A stretch of DNA of 64,000 nt from Clostridium fungisolvens (GCF_014193895.1 NZ_BLZR01000002.1:62001-126000); one strand, 5' to 3'. Positions 46,357-55,499 are shown, counted from the first letter of the stretch. The notes: generated from the letters alone by a model not told the origin. A program made the numbers and translations.

Positions 46357-46665
46357 TTATTTCTTTATAAGTGCTATTGCTTTTTCTAGAACCTTTTGAC
46401 CATTCATCATACCATAGTCTTGAGGAGCTATTACATCTATTGGAACATTATGCTCATCGCATATTTTCTTAGCTCTTGCAAGAGCAAATCTTATTTGAGG
46501 TCCTAACAAAACTACATCAGCTTCTGGAACATATTTAGCCATTTGAGCTTCAGAGTATGCATTTATCTTAGCTTCTATACCTTTAGCTTTTGCTGCTGCC
46601 TCCATTTTAGTAACTAATAAACTTGTTGACATACCTGCTGAACAAAATAAAACGATATTATACAT
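46357..46665 (-). CDS. PTS lactose/cellobiose family EIIB
   Basis: 102 residues. Phospho-Cys in the N-terminal loop VLFCSAGMSTSLLV (Cys8). Later VVLLGPQIRFALAR and IDVIAPQDYGMM are typical of CelA/LicB. SD AGGAGG 8 nt before ATG. It receives phosphate from EIIA and passes it to the sugar during transport. Confidence 0.95.
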   Translation of the reverse strand: MYNIVLFCSAGMSTSLLVTKMEAAAKAKGIEAKINAYSEAQMAKYVPEADVVLLGPQIRFALARAKKICDEHNVPIDVIAPQDYGMMNGQKVLEKAIALIKK

Positions 46666-46774
46666 AATAAATTCCTCCTAATAAATTAAGTTTTTTATTT
46701 CAATCTGAATATTTAATGTTTAATTTTTATATATATTTTTCTCTCTAAAACAAACCCTTATTTATTTTATGTTC

Positions 46775-47107
46775 TTAAGCTTTTGCTGCTTGTTCAAGTA
46801 ATGGTTGCATTTGTCTTCTTAACTCAATAATTTGAAGTATAAGATTTTTTTCAGTTATAGCAGTCATTAAATGATCTTGACTGTGAACAAATAATGCTGT
46901 TATTTCAATCTTTTCTCCTTGAGCTTCTTTGTGTAAAAGTGAAGTTTGCGAATCATGAGCACGTCCTATTGCTTCGTCTGCAAGTTCTATCGAGGAAGAG
47001 GCTCCTTGAAAATCTCCACTATTTGCTTTTTCTAGTGCTTCATGAGCATAAGCTCTAGCATCACCAGCGTTGATGATAATACCCATTATAATTTCTTCCA
47101 TATTCAT
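46775..47107 (-). CDS. PTS lactose/cellobiose family EIIA
   Basis: About 110 residues, three-helix bundle. Active-site segment ALFVHSQDHLMTAI contains the phosphorylated His (VHSQD) and the second His. N-terminal IMGIIINAGDARAYAHEALEKA is typical of CelC/LicA. I start at ATG 47107 (GGGGGACAGG upstream); the longer frame to 47197 runs through the sigma-54 promoter and cannot be right. First gene of the operon EIIA-EIIB-EIIC. Confidence 0.95.
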   Translation of the reverse strand: MNMEEIIMGIIINAGDARAYAHEALEKANSGDFQGASSSIELADEAIGRAHDSQTSLLHKEAQGEKIEITALFVHSQDHLMTAITEKNLILQIIELRRQMQPLLEQAAKA

Positions 47108-47166
47108 CGTCCTGTCCCCCTTTAGGTGAGTAAGTTGTTTTATTTTTTTCTTGTGCCATATACTAT

Positions 47167-47183
47167 AGCAAGAGCCGTGCCAA
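47167..47183 (-). promoter_or_regulatory. Sigma-54 promoter of the PTS operon
   Basis: Minus strand TTGGCACGGCTCTTGCT matches the -24/-12 consensus TGGCAC-N5-TTGCT exactly. It lies 60 bp before the EIIA start. The divergent gene encodes a sigma-54 activator. Confidence 0.93.
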
Positions 47184-47225
47184 AACTCTAAAAACATCTA
47201 AACAAAAGGGTTTCAGTAAATGTTT

Positions 47226-47324
47226 ACATTGTGTTTTGATGAAAAACATTAGTGTTTCGCATAAAAAACGATAGTGTTTTAATAATAAATACAGTGTTTT
47301 TTTTTGTAAAAATAGTGTTTTTTA
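47226..47324. promoter_or_regulatory. Upstream activator array: five phased GTGTTT sites
   Basis: GTGTTT begins at 47231, 47252, 47274, 47294 and 47315, that is every 20-22 bp. Four are preceded by an A-run plus A(A)C, giving half-palindromes such as AAAACATTAGTGTTT. The array lies 48-140 bp upstream of the sigma-54 promoter, as expected for the enhancer bound by the LevR-type activator. Confidence 0.75.
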
Positions 47325-47358
47325 AAAAATACACTAATAAAATTAATTGTATTTACTT

Positions 47359-47386
47359 TTGTTATGAAAATGTTTTAATATATACT
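47359..47386 (+). promoter_or_regulatory. Sigma-A promoter of the LevR-type gene
   Basis: -35 TTGTTA (47359-47364), 16-bp spacer, -10 TATACT (47381-47386). SD AGGAGGG follows before ATG 47438. Confidence 0.5.
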
Positions 47387-47437
47387 TAATTACTATTATG
47401 TATATAATTGAGATTATATGTAGGAGGGAGATGAAAT

Positions 47438-50089
47438 ATGAAAAGAATAGATCTGATTTATAATAAGTTGCTAGAACTTTCCCGTCCAGATGGTATAAGT
47501 GCTTCGGAGCTTTCAGAGATTTTAAATATATCTAGGGCTAATGTTAGCTTTGATTTAAATAGATTATGGGAAGAAGGTAAAGTTAGCAAATCAAGTGGAA
47601 GACCTGTTAAATACTCTATTTCTTCAAAAGGCCAAAATCATTCTAATAATGAAACTTCTTTAGATAGGTTGTTAAGAAAAAATGAAAGTTTGGCCGAACC
47701 TATAGAAGGTGCTAAGGCAGCTATCTTATATCCACCTAAAGGCATGCATTGCTTAATTTTAGGTGAAACTGGTGTAGGAAAATCAATGTTTGCAGACTAC
47801 ATGCATGAATATGCTACAGAAATGGGTGTTAAGAAGAAAGACTCTCCTTTTATAATATTCAACTGTGCAGATTATACTAACAATCCACAATTATTAAATG
47901 CTCAGCTTTTTGGAGTTAAAAAAGGTGCCTATACTGGAGCTGAAAATGATAAAGAGGGATTAATTGAAAAAGCAAACGGAGGGATATTATTTTTAGACGA
48001 AGTTCATAGATTACCTCCAGAAGGACAAGAAGCCTTTTTTACTTTCATGGACAAAGGTTGCTTTAGACGTATAGGTGAATCAGACACGAGAACAGCGGAT
48101 GTGTTAATAATATCTGCAACCACAGAAGATCCATCTTCGGTTCTTCTTAAAACTTTCACCAGAAGAATTCCAATGACTATTAAGTTACCTGCTCTTAGAG
48201 ATAGATCAGCAAAAGAAAGACTGGAGCTAATAAGAGACTTTTTCGAAGCAGAAAGAATAAGGTTAGATAGAGAAATCGCAGCTTCTTTAAATACCATGAG
48301 AGCCCTATTATCATATGATTGTCCGAATAATGTTGGACAATTAAAAGCTGACATACAGCTCTTATGTGCAAAAGCATATTCTGACTTCTTAACTGGTAAG
48401 AAAAGAGAGGTTAAAATAACAAGTACTGATCTTCCCCCTCATATAAAGGAAGGATTATATAATGAAAAAGGAAACAGAATCTTATGGAATGAAACACTAG
48501 GAGAAAAAATTAACTTTTTCAAGTTCTCAAAAGGTGAGGATGATATTGTAAAACAACATGAAGAAGGAAGTATTTATGATATTATCGATAGAAAAGTACA
48601 AGAACTAAGATTAAAAGGTGTTTCTAATTTTGACATAGAGACAATATTGGAAAATGATATAACAAAATACTTTAAGATGTATATAAGGGGTGCAGAAAAT
48701 GCAATAAGCAGAAAAAATCTTATAAATATTTTAGGTGAAGATACACTATTACTTATTGATAAGATGTTCTATTATGCAACCACAACTTTAGGAAGAAATT
48801 TTGATTCAAATACTTTTTCAGCATTGGCACTACATGTTAATACTCTAATCGAAAGATTAAACAGCAACAAAACAATAATAAATCCGCAGCTAAATTGGAT
48901 AATAAAACAGTATCCTAAAGAATTTCAGGTTGCTAAGGAATGTGTTAAGATTCTAGAAGATCATCTTAAAATCAATGTACCTGAGGATGAAGCTGGATTT
49001 ATTACATTGTTCTGGGTTCTAGAGAAGGAAAATAGAGAGAAAGATAAGGTTAAAGTTATTTTAATAGCCCATGGAGAAAGTACTGCAACTTCCATGGCTG
49101 ATGTAGCAAATAAACTTTTAGGTGAGGATTATGTAGTTCCTATAAATGCCCCTATAGAAGTAAGTCCATTAGAAGTTTTAGGCGCTCTGAGGGCATATGT
49201 AAAGAATGATATGAATCCGATGGGATACTTAATTCTAGTAGATATGGGATCATTAACTACCTTCGGAGAAACTATAGAAAAAGAATATGGTATGCCAGTA
49301 AGAGTTGTAGCATTAGTTTCTACACTTCATGTATTAGAGGCTACTAGAAAGGCTAGACTAGGTATAGGCCTAGAAGAAATATACAAAGATGTAGTATCAA
49401 TGAATTCTTATATGTTTGAGCATACTTATGATAGGGCTGTTAAGGAACAGGCTAAAAAGCTTGCGATAGTAACCGCATGTCTTACTGGAGAAGGAACAGC
49501 AATAGCTATGAAAAGCTTCTTATCACACAATTTAAGGTATGACAAAGATTTGTTAGAGATAGTACCGCTAAATTTTGCTGATAAACACCTAATAAAGTCT
49601 AAGCTTAAGGAGATAGAACAAGATAAAGAAATAATATTCGTTGTATCGTCTTTCCCTATAGACTATGATATAAAACAGTTTAATATCCAAGACGTAATAA
49701 GTCTTAGAGTTATAAATGAATTACAAGAAAAAGTTGATATAAAAACAACACTTATAAAGATGGAAGATGTTATATCTGAAAATATACAAGGAGTAGATGG
49801 AAAAGAATTATATAGAGATATATTAGATACATTAAATAGGGCAAAAACTATTCTTAGAATGGATCTCCCCGAGTCTACTATACCTGGTATAATACTGCAT
49901 ATAGCATTTATGGTAAATAGGATAATGAATGGACAGAGTCCAAGCGAATATAACGAAAAAGAAGCCTTTATCGAAGAGAATATTACTATATATAATGCTG
50001 TGAAGAAATCTTTAGAGCATCTTGAGAGAAAGTACTTAATAGAAGTATCTCAAGATGAGATATGTTATATAATGAATTTTTTTAGATAA
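47438..50089 (+). CDS. LevR-type sigma-54 activator with PRDs and EIIA-Man domain
   Basis: 883 residues. N-terminal HTH (1-60, SASELSEILNISRANVSFDL). AAA+ domain: Walker A GETGVGKS at 109-116, the sigma-54 contact loop GAYTGA (a GAFTGA variant) and Walker B GGILFLDEVHRL. PRD1 lies around residues 440-545 (ALHVNTLIERL). An EIIA-Man-like domain follows (VKVILIAHGESTATSMADVA, phosphorylatable His). PRD2 is at the C-terminus (LHIAFMVNRIMNG). The phosphorylation state of PRDs and EIIA set by the PTS tells it whether the sugar is present. Divergent from the PTS operon with its sigma-54 promoter, which it almost certainly activates. SD AGGAGGG. Confidence 0.95.
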   Translation: MKRIDLIYNKLLELSRPDGISASELSEILNISRANVSFDLNRLWEEGKVSKSSGRPVKYSISSKGQNHSNNETSLDRLLRKNESLAEPIEGAKAAILYPPKGMHCLILGETGVGKSMFADYMHEYATEMGVKKKDSPFIIFNCADYTNNPQLLNAQLFGVKKGAYTGAENDKEGLIEKANGGILFLDEVHRLPPEGQEAFFTFMDKGCFRRIGESDTRTADVLIISATTEDPSSVLLKTFTRRIPMTIKLPALRDRSAKERLELIRDFFEAERIRLDREIAASLNTMRALLSYDCPNNVGQLKADIQLLCAKAYSDFLTGKKREVKITSTDLPPHIKEGLYNEKGNRILWNETLGEKINFFKFSKGEDDIVKQHEEGSIYDIIDRKVQELRLKGVSNFDIETILENDITKYFKMYIRGAENAISRKNLINILGEDTLLLIDKMFYYATTTLGRNFDSNTFSALALHVNTLIERLNSNKTIINPQLNWIIKQYPKEFQVAKECVKILEDHLKINVPEDEAGFITLFWVLEKENREKDKVKVILIAHGESTATSMADVANKLLGEDYVVPINAPIEVSPLEVLGALRAYVKNDMNPMGYLILVDMGSLTTFGETIEKEYGMPVRVVALVSTLHVLEATRKARLGIGLEEIYKDVVSMNSYMFEHTYDRAVKEQAKKLAIVTACLTGEGTAIAMKSFLSHNLRYDKDLLEIVPLNFADKHLIKSKLKEIEQDKEIIFVVSSFPIDYDIKQFNIQDVISLRVINELQEKVDIKTTLIKMEDVISENIQGVDGKELYRDILDTLNRAKTILRMDLPESTIPGIILHIAFMVNRIMNGQSPSEYNEKEAFIEENITIYNAVKKSLEHLERKYLIEVSQDEICYIMNFFR

Positions 50090-50091
50090 GG

Positions 50092-50143
50092 ATGAAACAC
50101 TGCAATTTGAAAATATAAATTTAGTTATGAAGTGGTTAATTTA
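50092..50143 (-). repeat. Truncated 99-bp MITE fragment
   Basis: AATTTGAAAATATAAATTTA then TTATGAAGTGGTTAATTTATAA corresponds to one half of the element in reverse orientation (compare 60760-60809). Confidence 0.5.
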
Positions 50144-50224
50144 TAATTAAATTCCCCATCTAAATTGTCGCTACAATGGATAATTTCAATATATTTTAAT
50201 ATATTTATATTGGGGGTGATAAAA

Positions 50225-50755
50225 ATGCAGGATTTCAAAATAGATAAGGTAGCTAGAGCAGCCTTTCTATTAGCAATAGCTATTATCTTTCAATTTTTAG
50301 GAAGAAACATACCAGGTATAAACCAATTTTTAGTTGGCCCTATTGTTAATGCTGTATTAATATTAGCAACATTTATATGTGGGGCTAGATTAGGAGCATT
50401 GGTTGCTGTACTTACTCCAATATTGGCCTGGGTAGTTGGTCAGCTTGCAACCGCTATGGCACCGTTCATACCATTTATAGTAGTTGGGAACTTAATTTAT
50501 ATATTAATATTTAGTGTTTTAAAAAATAAAAAATATGGATTATATATAGGAATCATACTAGGCTCATTTATAAAGTTTGTATTTTTATCTTTTTCAGCAT
50601 CAAATATATTAAAAGTAATTGATATCGGTATACCTAAGAAGATATTAGAAAAACTAGCGATATCTATGGGAGTTCCTCAATTAATTACAGCCTTAGCTGG
50701 AGGAATAATAGCGATAATATTAATAAAATTGTTATATAAAAGAAAAGCAATATAA
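50225..50755 (+). CDS. ECF transporter S component
   Basis: About 176 residues with about six membrane segments. FQFLGRNIPGINQFLVGPIVNAVLI and GARLGALVAVLTPILAWVVG are typical of S components, which bind a vitamin or cofactor precursor and dock onto a shared EcfAA'T module. I start at ATG 50225 (GGGGGTG 5 nt upstream) rather than 50165. No TPP, cobalamin or similar riboswitch is seen upstream, so the ligand is unknown. Confidence 0.88.
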   Translation: MQDFKIDKVARAAFLLAIAIIFQFLGRNIPGINQFLVGPIVNAVLILATFICGARLGALVAVLTPILAWVVGQLATAMAPFIPFIVVGNLIYILIFSVLKNKKYGLYIGIILGSFIKFVFLSFSASNILKVIDIGIPKKILEKLAISMGVPQLITALAGGIIAIILIKLLYKRKAI

Positions 50756-50818
50756 ACCTTGATATATCTTATTAAAAAACTTAATTATGGATATAATTTT
50801 TATAACATAATGTAAAGA

Positions 50819-50856
50819 TAGAAGCTTATGAATTTATTCATGAGCTTCTATTTTTG
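50819..50856 (+). terminator. Terminator of the ECF S-component gene
   Basis: Stem TAGAAGCTTATGAAT with ATTCATGAGCTTCTA (one mismatch), then TTTTTGC. Confidence 0.87.
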
Positions 50857-50917
50857 CTTATATATATAGATGAAATTTTCTATTCTTATGTTAATATATA
50901 TCTAAGGAGGCGATTTA

Positions 50918-51424
50918 ATGTCAAAAAACATTGATACTAAGATTGAGGGACTTAATCTTAGATTTGCCATAAAGGAAGATATAGATATTATTTTAGGTTT
51001 TATAAGGGAACTAGCTGAATATGAAAATATGCTTGAGGATGTTATTGCCACAAAAGAAATATTAAATGAGTGGCTTTTTGAGAGGAAATCTGCTGAAGTC
51101 ATAATAGCTGAATTTATGGATGAGCCTATAGGTTTTTCATTATTCTTCCACAACTTTTCTACTTTCTTAGGTAGATCAGGTATTTATCTAGAAGATTTAT
51201 ATATAAAACCACAGATGAGAGGAAAAGGCTTTGGAAAAGTTATGCTAGCATACTTAGCAAAGCTTGCTGTCGAAAGAAAATGTGGAAGACTTGAATGGTC
51301 CTGCCTTGACTGGAACGAACCCTCAATTAAATTCTATAAGGGTCTAGGTGCAAAACCTATGGATGAATGGACCGTATATAGAGTTCATGACAAATCTCTT
51401 CAAAGTCTAGCTCAGAAATTTTAA
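50918..51424 (+). CDS. GNAT N-acetyltransferase (diamine/thialysine acetyltransferase-like)
   Basis: 168 residues. GNAT fold with the acetyl-CoA loop QMRGKGFGKVMLAYLA (Q/RxxGxG/A) near residue 110. IYLEDLYIKPQMRG and DWNEPSIKFYKGLGAKPM are marks of the SAT1-like polyamine or thialysine acetyltransferase group. Start ATG with AGGAGGCG 9 nt upstream. Substrate inferred from family only. Confidence 0.9.
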   Translation: MSKNIDTKIEGLNLRFAIKEDIDIILGFIRELAEYENMLEDVIATKEILNEWLFERKSAEVIIAEFMDEPIGFSLFFHNFSTFLGRSGIYLEDLYIKPQMRGKGFGKVMLAYLAKLAVERKCGRLEWSCLDWNEPSIKFYKGLGAKPMDEWTVYRVHDKSLQSLAQKF

Positions 51425-51472
51425 GTTACTAAGATACCTATATATAATATTATGAATACTATTTATATCCGT

Positions 51473-51504
51473 AAAACCTAAGTTCTTAAGAATTTAGGTT
51501 TTAT
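51473..51504 (+). terminator. Terminator of the GNAT gene
   Basis: Stem AAAACCTAA/TTTAGGTTTT with an 11-nt AT-rich loop. Confidence 0.75.
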
Positions 51505-51644
51505 AGTTGTAGAATAATATATAAAAATAAGACACTCTAATATAAAGTAGTTTATTAATTTATTTAAATTGTAACCTTACATGTAATATAAATATACTAT
51601 ACAATAAAAAGTGGTTATATTAAGTTTTTATATAGCAATCATAT

Positions 51645-51742
51645 AGGGTTCCAACTTCAATTATTAATTTATACATGTCCAAAAATCCTCAGAAGCCACG
51701 ATTTTCGAACAAGTATAAATTAAATTTCCGTAAGGGAACCCT
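51645..51742. mobile_element. R1 palindromic repeat, copy 2
   Basis: Outer arms AGGGTTCC/GGAACCCT, inner TTTATAC/GTATAAA, core CAAAAAT/ATTTTCG. With one T at each end it is bordered by TA on both sides. The right TA is shared with copy 3. Confidence 0.8.
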
Positions 51743-51745
51743 TTA

Positions 51746-51845
51746 TACGGTTCTAAATTCAACTATTAATTTATGCATGCCCGAAAATCCCCAAATGCCG
51801 CGATTTTCGAACAAGTATAAATTAAGTTTTCGTAATGGAGCCCTA
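51746..51845. mobile_element. R1 palindromic repeat, copy 3, abutting copy 2
   Basis: Arms TACGGTTCTA and GGAGCCCTA (degenerate), core ATGCCCGAAAATCCCC...ATTTTCGAACAAGTATAAATT nearly identical to copies 1 and 2. Only one TA separates copies 2 and 3, so one inserted at the border TA of the other. Confidence 0.8.
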
Positions 51846-51963
51846 TATATTCCATACCACCTAGGTAAAAATATAACCGCAATATGGACGTTTGATAAAT
51901 ACCACTTAATTGATACAATTAATATATAGATATGGGCTATAAATTACTTAGGAGATGATGGCT

Positions 51964-53124
51964 TTGAAGATGATGCATCCAGTTTGGGTAGAAATAAATC
52001 TTGATAATTTAGAATTCAACTTAAATCAGATAAAAAATAAGATAGGAAACAGTGAGATAATAAGCGTTATAAAAGCTAATGCCTATGGACATGGTGCTCT
52101 GGAATGTGCAAAGCTTTTATCAAACATAGGAATAAACAGGTTTGGTGTGGCTAATATGATGGAAGCTATTGAACTAAGAAAAGATGGCATCAATGATTCC
52201 ATAATGATATTGGGCATATGTACAGAAGATATTATAGATGAAATAATAAAATATGATATTGAAGCTACTGTATCAACTTATGATTTTGCAAAAAAGTTGT
52301 CAGAAGCATCAGTAAAAAATCATAAAATAAGCAGTATTCATATAAAACTAGATACAGGTATGGGTAGGATAGGTTTTTTACAGAGTGATGAGGATATTAA
52401 AACTGTTGAAGCTATATGTAATTTAGAAAACATAAAAGTTGAAAGCATATTCTCTCACTTTGCATCAGCAGATAGTAAAGATAAGAGTTATACAAAAGAA
52501 CAATTAGATATATACAATAAAGAGATTACAGAAATCAAAGATAATTACAATGGAAAAATCAAACGAAATATTGCAAACAGTGCAGGAATAATAGATGTTC
52601 CTGAGAGTTGCTATGATTATGTACGACCTGGAATAATCCAATATGGTTATTACCCTTCAGAAGATGTGATGAAAGAATCCCTAGATTTAAAGCCAGTATT
52701 AACATGGAAAAGCAGGATTGTACATTTAAAAACGCTAGATGAAAATAAATATATAGGATATAGTCAAAAGTTTAAAACTATAAGAGAAAGTAAAATAGCC
52801 ACAATACCTGTAGGCTACGCAGATGGTTACTCGAGAATATTGTCTGGAAAAGCCAAGGTTATAATAAACGGAAGACTTTGTCCTGTTGTAGGAAACATTT
52901 GTATGGATCAGATTATGGTCGATGTCACTGACTTAGAAGATGTACAAATTTCGGACGAAGTAATACTTTTAGGTAGAACTGAAAATGCCAAGTTTGATGC
53001 AGATGATATGGCAGAAATAATGGGAACTATAAATTATGAAATTCTTTGTAATATAGGAAGAAGAGTTACAAGAGTATACAAAAGACACGGCGAAAGAACT
53101 GATGTTGTAAATTACGTATTTTGA
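51964..53124 (+). CDS. alr: Alanine racemase
   Basis: About 386 residues, fold-type III PLP enzyme that interconverts L- and D-alanine for peptidoglycan. PLP lysine in SVIKANAYGHG (Lys37 from the chosen start); LDTGMGRIGF; NSAGIID; GYSQKF with the probable catalytic Tyr; PVGYADGYSR; GNICMDQIMVDV. Start uncertain: ATGs at 51955 and 51958 overlap the SD AGGAG (51950-51954). TTG at 51964 sits 9 nt after it and gives MKMMHPVWVEINL, so I use TTG. Own terminator downstream. Confidence 0.95.
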   Translation: MKMMHPVWVEINLDNLEFNLNQIKNKIGNSEIISVIKANAYGHGALECAKLLSNIGINRFGVANMMEAIELRKDGINDSIMILGICTEDIIDEIIKYDIEATVSTYDFAKKLSEASVKNHKISSIHIKLDTGMGRIGFLQSDEDIKTVEAICNLENIKVESIFSHFASADSKDKSYTKEQLDIYNKEITEIKDNYNGKIKRNIANSAGIIDVPESCYDYVRPGIIQYGYYPSEDVMKESLDLKPVLTWKSRIVHLKTLDENKYIGYSQKFKTIRESKIATIPVGYADGYSRILSGKAKVIINGRLCPVVGNICMDQIMVDVTDLEDVQISDEVILLGRTENAKFDADDMAEIMGTINYEILCNIGRRVTRVYKRHGERTDVVNYVF

Positions 53125-53127
53125 TTT

Positions 53128-53160
53128 AAAAGGCTATTGCATTTTGCAATAGCCTTATTT
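53128..53160 (+). terminator. Terminator of alr
   Basis: Perfect stem AAGGCTATTGC/GCAATAGCCTT with ATTTT loop, then ATTTATA. Confidence 0.87.
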
Positions 53161-53194
53161 ATATGAAAAGAGTTATAATATTATTGTGTACTTA

Positions 53195-53293
53195 TAGATG
53201 AACCACTTCATAATTAAATTTATATTTTCAAATTCTCCTCTCAGAACCCAGAGGAGTTTTGAAAATAGATTTCGGATTGAAGTGTTTCATCTT
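53195..53293 (+). mobile_element. 99-bp MITE, copy 7
   Basis: Best-preserved copy: TAGATGAACCACTTC...GAAGTGTTTCATCTT, central CTCCTCTCAG/CCAGAGGAG. TA at 53193-53194 and 53294-53295. It ends 31 bp before the ATG of the dehydrogenase gene. Confidence 0.88.
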
Positions 53294-53324
53294 TACATTG
53301 TTATTAGTTAAGGAGGATATACTT

Positions 53325-54278
53325 ATGAAGATAGTGTTATTAGAACCGTTAGGCATAAGCAAAGATACCCTTTCTCAGCTGTCATCAAAGCTTAATGAGA
53401 TGGGGCACCAGTTCGTAGCTTTTGATACGGTTGAAAAAGATGTTGAAATATTAAAAGAAAGAGCTCATGGTGCTGATATCCTAATGATTGCAAACAATCC
53501 ACTAAGTGGCGAAGTTATAAGAAGTGTGGATACCCTTAAATATATAGCTGTAGCTTTCACTGGAGTTGATCATGTTGATAAATCAGCTTGTGAAGAAAGA
53601 GGCATAAAGGTATCAAACGCAAAAGGTTATGCAACTGAAGCTGTTGCAGAACTTACCATAGGAATGATAATCTCTCTACTTAGAAATGTTAAACAATGCG
53701 ACGAGGTTGTCCGCACGGAAGGTACAAAACTTGGACTTGTAGGAACTGAATTAAACGGTAAAACTGTAGGAATAGTTGGTACTGGTGACATAGGAATAAG
53801 AACAGCACAAATCCTTAAAGCATTTAACTGTAAGCTTCTTGGATATAGTAGAACAGAAAGAGCTGAAGGCAAGGAACTCGGAATCAATTATGTAGATCTA
53901 TCTACTTTATTAAAAAATAGTGACATAGTATCACTTCATGTTCCATTAACAGAAGAGACAACAAAGCTCATAAATAAAGAAACTTTATCGCTTATGAAAA
54001 AAGAGGCTATTCTCATAAACATGGCTAGAGGACCAGTTGTAGATAGCAACGCCCTTGCAGAAGCCTTAAATAGTGGAACTATTTCTGGAGCAGGGATAGA
54101 TGTTTTCGAAGTTGAGCCTCCAGTTGCTTCATCTCATCCACTTTTCAGTTCAAAAAACACTCTAGTGACTCCACACGTAGCTTTCGCTACTAGTGAGTCT
54201 ATGGTAAAAAGAGCTAACATAGTTTTTGATAATGTCTATGCATGGATAAACGGCGAAGAGAAGAATATAGTTTTCTAA
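53325..54278 (+). CDS. D-isomer-specific 2-hydroxyacid dehydrogenase
   Basis: About 317 residues. Rossmann motif GIVGTGDIGIRTA for NAD(H). Catalytic trio: Arg in NMARGPVVDSNAL, Glu in DVFEVEPP and His in TPHVAFAT. N-terminal catalytic lobe with AVAFTGVDHVDKSACEERGI. It would oxidise a D-2-hydroxy acid or reduce a 2-keto acid; substrate not readable. I start at ATG 53325 (AAGGAGG 8 nt upstream); the longer frame to 53259 is read through the MITE. Confidence 0.94.
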   Translation: MKIVLLEPLGISKDTLSQLSSKLNEMGHQFVAFDTVEKDVEILKERAHGADILMIANNPLSGEVIRSVDTLKYIAVAFTGVDHVDKSACEERGIKVSNAKGYATEAVAELTIGMIISLLRNVKQCDEVVRTEGTKLGLVGTELNGKTVGIVGTGDIGIRTAQILKAFNCKLLGYSRTERAEGKELGINYVDLSTLLKNSDIVSLHVPLTEETTKLINKETLSLMKKEAILINMARGPVVDSNALAEALNSGTISGAGIDVFEVEPPVASSHPLFSSKNTLVTPHVAFATSESMVKRANIVFDNVYAWINGEEKNIVF

Positions 54279-54285
54279 ACTTATC

Positions 54286-54320
54286 AAAAAAATCAACTCT
54301 AGATGAGTTGATTTTTTGTT
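54286..54320 (+). terminator. Terminator of the dehydrogenase gene
   Basis: Stem AAAATCAACTC/GAGTTGATTTT with loop TAGAT, then TTGTTTT. Confidence 0.87.
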
Positions 54321-54323
54321 TTA

Positions 54324-54376
54324 TAGATATACCACCTCGTGATAAAATTTGTATTTTAAAATTGAAGCATTACATT
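54324..54376 (+). repeat. Truncated 99-bp MITE fragment
   Basis: TAGATATACCACCTCGTGATAAAATTTG keeps the left terminus and is preceded by TA. It then shortcuts to a TTGAAGCATTACAT remnant of the right end. Confidence 0.5.
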
Positions 54377-54434
54377 TTTAAGAGGCATTACAATAAACAA
54401 TCTAAATAAAAGCATAAAAATACTCAGGTACTTT

Positions 54435-55265
54435 TTATCTAAATATTATATCTCTAAAAGCTATTATTACCTCAATAAGTATTAATAATATTACTATAAT
54501 TTCAAGATTGTTAGCTCTTTTAGAATGACTTAAATTAGCAAAAATTTCTATTATATCTACCATAGTTTGTGATTTTGCATTTAACTTTTCATACCTGTCA
54601 TTAAGTTCAAATAAATCAGCTAAATCATTAAATAAATTTTCAGCACTTTCATTCTTCCAAGCAATGGCCGGTTTATCTAAGAGCATTATATATGATATAG
54701 TTGTATGTTTGAAAGATAATACTCTTCCAATTATAGAAGCAGCTTGTTTTTCATTAATATTAAGATTACCATTTTCAAGACTCTTTATAATCTTCTCTAC
54801 GTCATCAAAAACTACATCCATTGTTACTTCAATGGTCTCTAATGCAACCGATTTTGCAACAACTAAAGCAGTCATAGAAAAATGATGTTCATCTATACTA
54901 TTAATAACCAAACTCTCATATTCTAATTGCTCTTCCATATGTTCATGTAAAACTATCCTAAAGTCTTCTCTGCATTCATATTTCATATATTTATTTAGAC
55001 TTTTTATACTATTAGGTGTTAATTTAATTATATTTATAAAATCATCTATCTCGTCATTTGTAAAGTTTACAAATACAATTGATCCAAAATGATATATATA
55101 CACTACCTTATCTTCTATACTCTTAACATACCCTTGAAGTTGGCTATCTCTTAATACTAATGGCTCTTCCCACTTTATTTTCCTATTTATATCAAATCTC
55201 TTAGCTATGTTAGATATGCTAAACTCACTACATATTGCCCTAGACTTAAATATATATTCTTTCAT
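54435..55265 (-). CDS. RMD1/YagE family (DUF155) protein
   Basis: About 276 residues. N-terminal soluble part; the C-terminal half is the DUF155 signature: helical region LLDKPAIAWKNESAENLFNDL, then LFELNDRYEKLNAKSQTMVDIIE, SHSKRANNLE and a final TM helix IIVILLILIEVIIAF. Eukaryotic relatives (Rmd1, Rmnd1) are organellar membrane proteins linked to translation; the bacterial role is not established. I start at ATG 55265 because the SD GGAGG overlaps the longer frame's start. Single gene. Confidence 0.88.
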   Translation of the reverse strand: MKEYIFKSRAICSEFSISNIAKRFDINRKIKWEEPLVLRDSQLQGYVKSIEDKVVYIYHFGSIVFVNFTNDEIDDFINIIKLTPNSIKSLNKYMKYECREDFRIVLHEHMEEQLEYESLVINSIDEHHFSMTALVVAKSVALETIEVTMDVVFDDVEKIIKSLENGNLNINEKQAASIIGRVLSFKHTTISYIMLLDKPAIAWKNESAENLFNDLADLFELNDRYEKLNAKSQTMVDIIEIFANLSHSKRANNLEIIVILLILIEVIIAFRDIIFR

Positions 55266-55499
55266 TATTTCCTCCACCACATTGCTAAATGTTAACTTAA
55301 AAAATTAAGACAATCACCTCTTCATATTTTATCTACTTAAAATGAAACCTACTTTAATAAGTATTTATATTTTTAGCCCTAATATACTATACAATAGATT
55401 CCGATTTAAGTATTTTATCTTTATATCATATTAATTTAAATTTAAAATATATCCTATATATTCCATGTATTTAAATCTTTATTCAGGTTATATTAATAT

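Noticed and set aside
47108..47197. Longer N-terminus for PTS EIIA
   Set aside because: It overlaps the sigma-54 promoter, so it cannot be in the mRNA; ATG 47107 has the SD.
51675..51929. An 84-codon frame downstream of the GNAT gene
   Set aside because: It is read through two tandem R1 palindromes (KPRFSNKYKLNFRKG and its echo are the repeat translated twice). No SD.
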